From Falsigemmobacter intermedius (GTDB lineage: Bacteria; Pseudomonadota; Alphaproteobacteria; Rhodobacterales; Rhodobacteraceae), in assembly GCF_004054105.1 (NCBI RefSeq), contig NZ_SBLC01000006.1, positions 1 through 64,000 on the forward strand: a stretch of 64,000 nt of DNA, read 5' to 3'. The position numbers and the translations under genes were made by a program. Of this stretch, positions 63,970-64,000 are shown piece by piece. The notes under the pieces were generated by a model. The model did no database searches and had not been told where the DNA came from. It saw only the letters and a list, made by a program, of their open reading frames with translations. Every line of letters starts with the position of its first letter. Position 1 is the stretch's first letter.

Positions 63970-64000
63970 ATGAAAACGCTTAAGAAACGCCGCCGTATTC
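63970..64000 (+). CDS. ccmE: Probable cytochrome c maturation protein CcmE (5' end only)
   Basis: The window ends ten codons into a frame reading MKTLKKRRRI, which matches the usual basic start of CcmE just before its membrane anchor. CcmE is the periplasmic haem chaperone of the system I cytochrome c assembly pathway. It begins 3 bases after argC. No clear ribosome site is visible, so coupling to argC is likely. The rest lies outside the window. Confidence 0.6.
   Translation, partial: MKTLKKRRRI

Overview
The window is about 64 kb of high-GC, densely packed bacterial chromosome from an alphaproteobacterium, most likely family Rhodobacteraceae (Rhodobacterales). The support is: HisZ plus a short HisG; a tRNA-His that carries G1:U72 and A73; an Asp-type (non-zinc) HemB; a GTTC-N7-GTTC LexA-type operator; an HWE histidine kinase; and many genes whose closest resemblance is to rhodobacteral families. 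I see no insertion sequence, prophage, CRISPR array or plasmid backbone. Most of it is ordinary core genome.

Layout. 0.3-7.8 kb (minus): lptF-lptG-lptD-surA-pdxA-rsmA, an outer-membrane biogenesis operon in the same order as in enterobacteria. It diverges from pepA-holC and a small periplasmic protein (7.9-10.2 kb). 10.2-17.9 kb: an MFS exporter, gph, an AlkD-like DNA glycosylase, a haem-dependent N-demethylase-like protein, mfd and a small membrane protein. 18.0-28.3 kb (plus): hemB, a SYLF lipoprotein, gyrA, a membrane aspartic protease, an SPL-type radical SAM protein behind a triple LexA-like box, PBP1A and prfB. 28.5-34.1 kb (minus): a bactofilin/M23 peptidase pair, a hypothetical membrane protein, a DUF455 ferritin-like protein, and a LuxR-HTH/alpha-beta hydrolase fusion facing a glutathione transferase. 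35.0-39.5 kb: parE, tRNA-Thr, a tiny Cys-rich membrane protein, tRNA-His, and tRNA-Leu followed by tig. 39.6-47.6 kb: a putative glycosyltransferase, class I fructose-bisphosphate aldolase, a cytochrome b561-YceI fusion, an HWE sensor kinase, a 640-bp non-coding stretch with a possible RNA gene, and a three-gene envelope-stress-like operon (YqjD/ElaB-like, YqjE-like, DUF3618-like). 47.7-54.7 kb: a flagellar cluster split around a divergent promoter (fliF-fliH-fliN-fliP-fliG one way; fliL-fliM-unknown-motE the other). 54.9-59.4 kb: dctA facing dctB-dctD. 59.5-64 kb: hisS-hisZ-hisG, argC and the first codons of what looks like ccmE.

The signals most worth a second look are regulatory or small. 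They are: the GTTC/GTTC/GTTC/GAAC array at the start of the radical SAM gene; a DctD whose AAA+ domain has lost the GAFTGA loop and the Walker B glutamate, next to a dctA promoter with a perfect palindrome but no visible sigma-54 site; EcfG-like promoter motifs and an orphan terminator behind the HWE kinase; a FliM without the usual CheY-binding N-terminus; and the co-occurrence of the atypical tRNA-His with hisS. I found no clear undescribed multi-gene system. The LuxR-hydrolase fusion and the candidate RNA are the nearest to unexplained biology. Assignments are from reading motifs by eye; no database search was possible.
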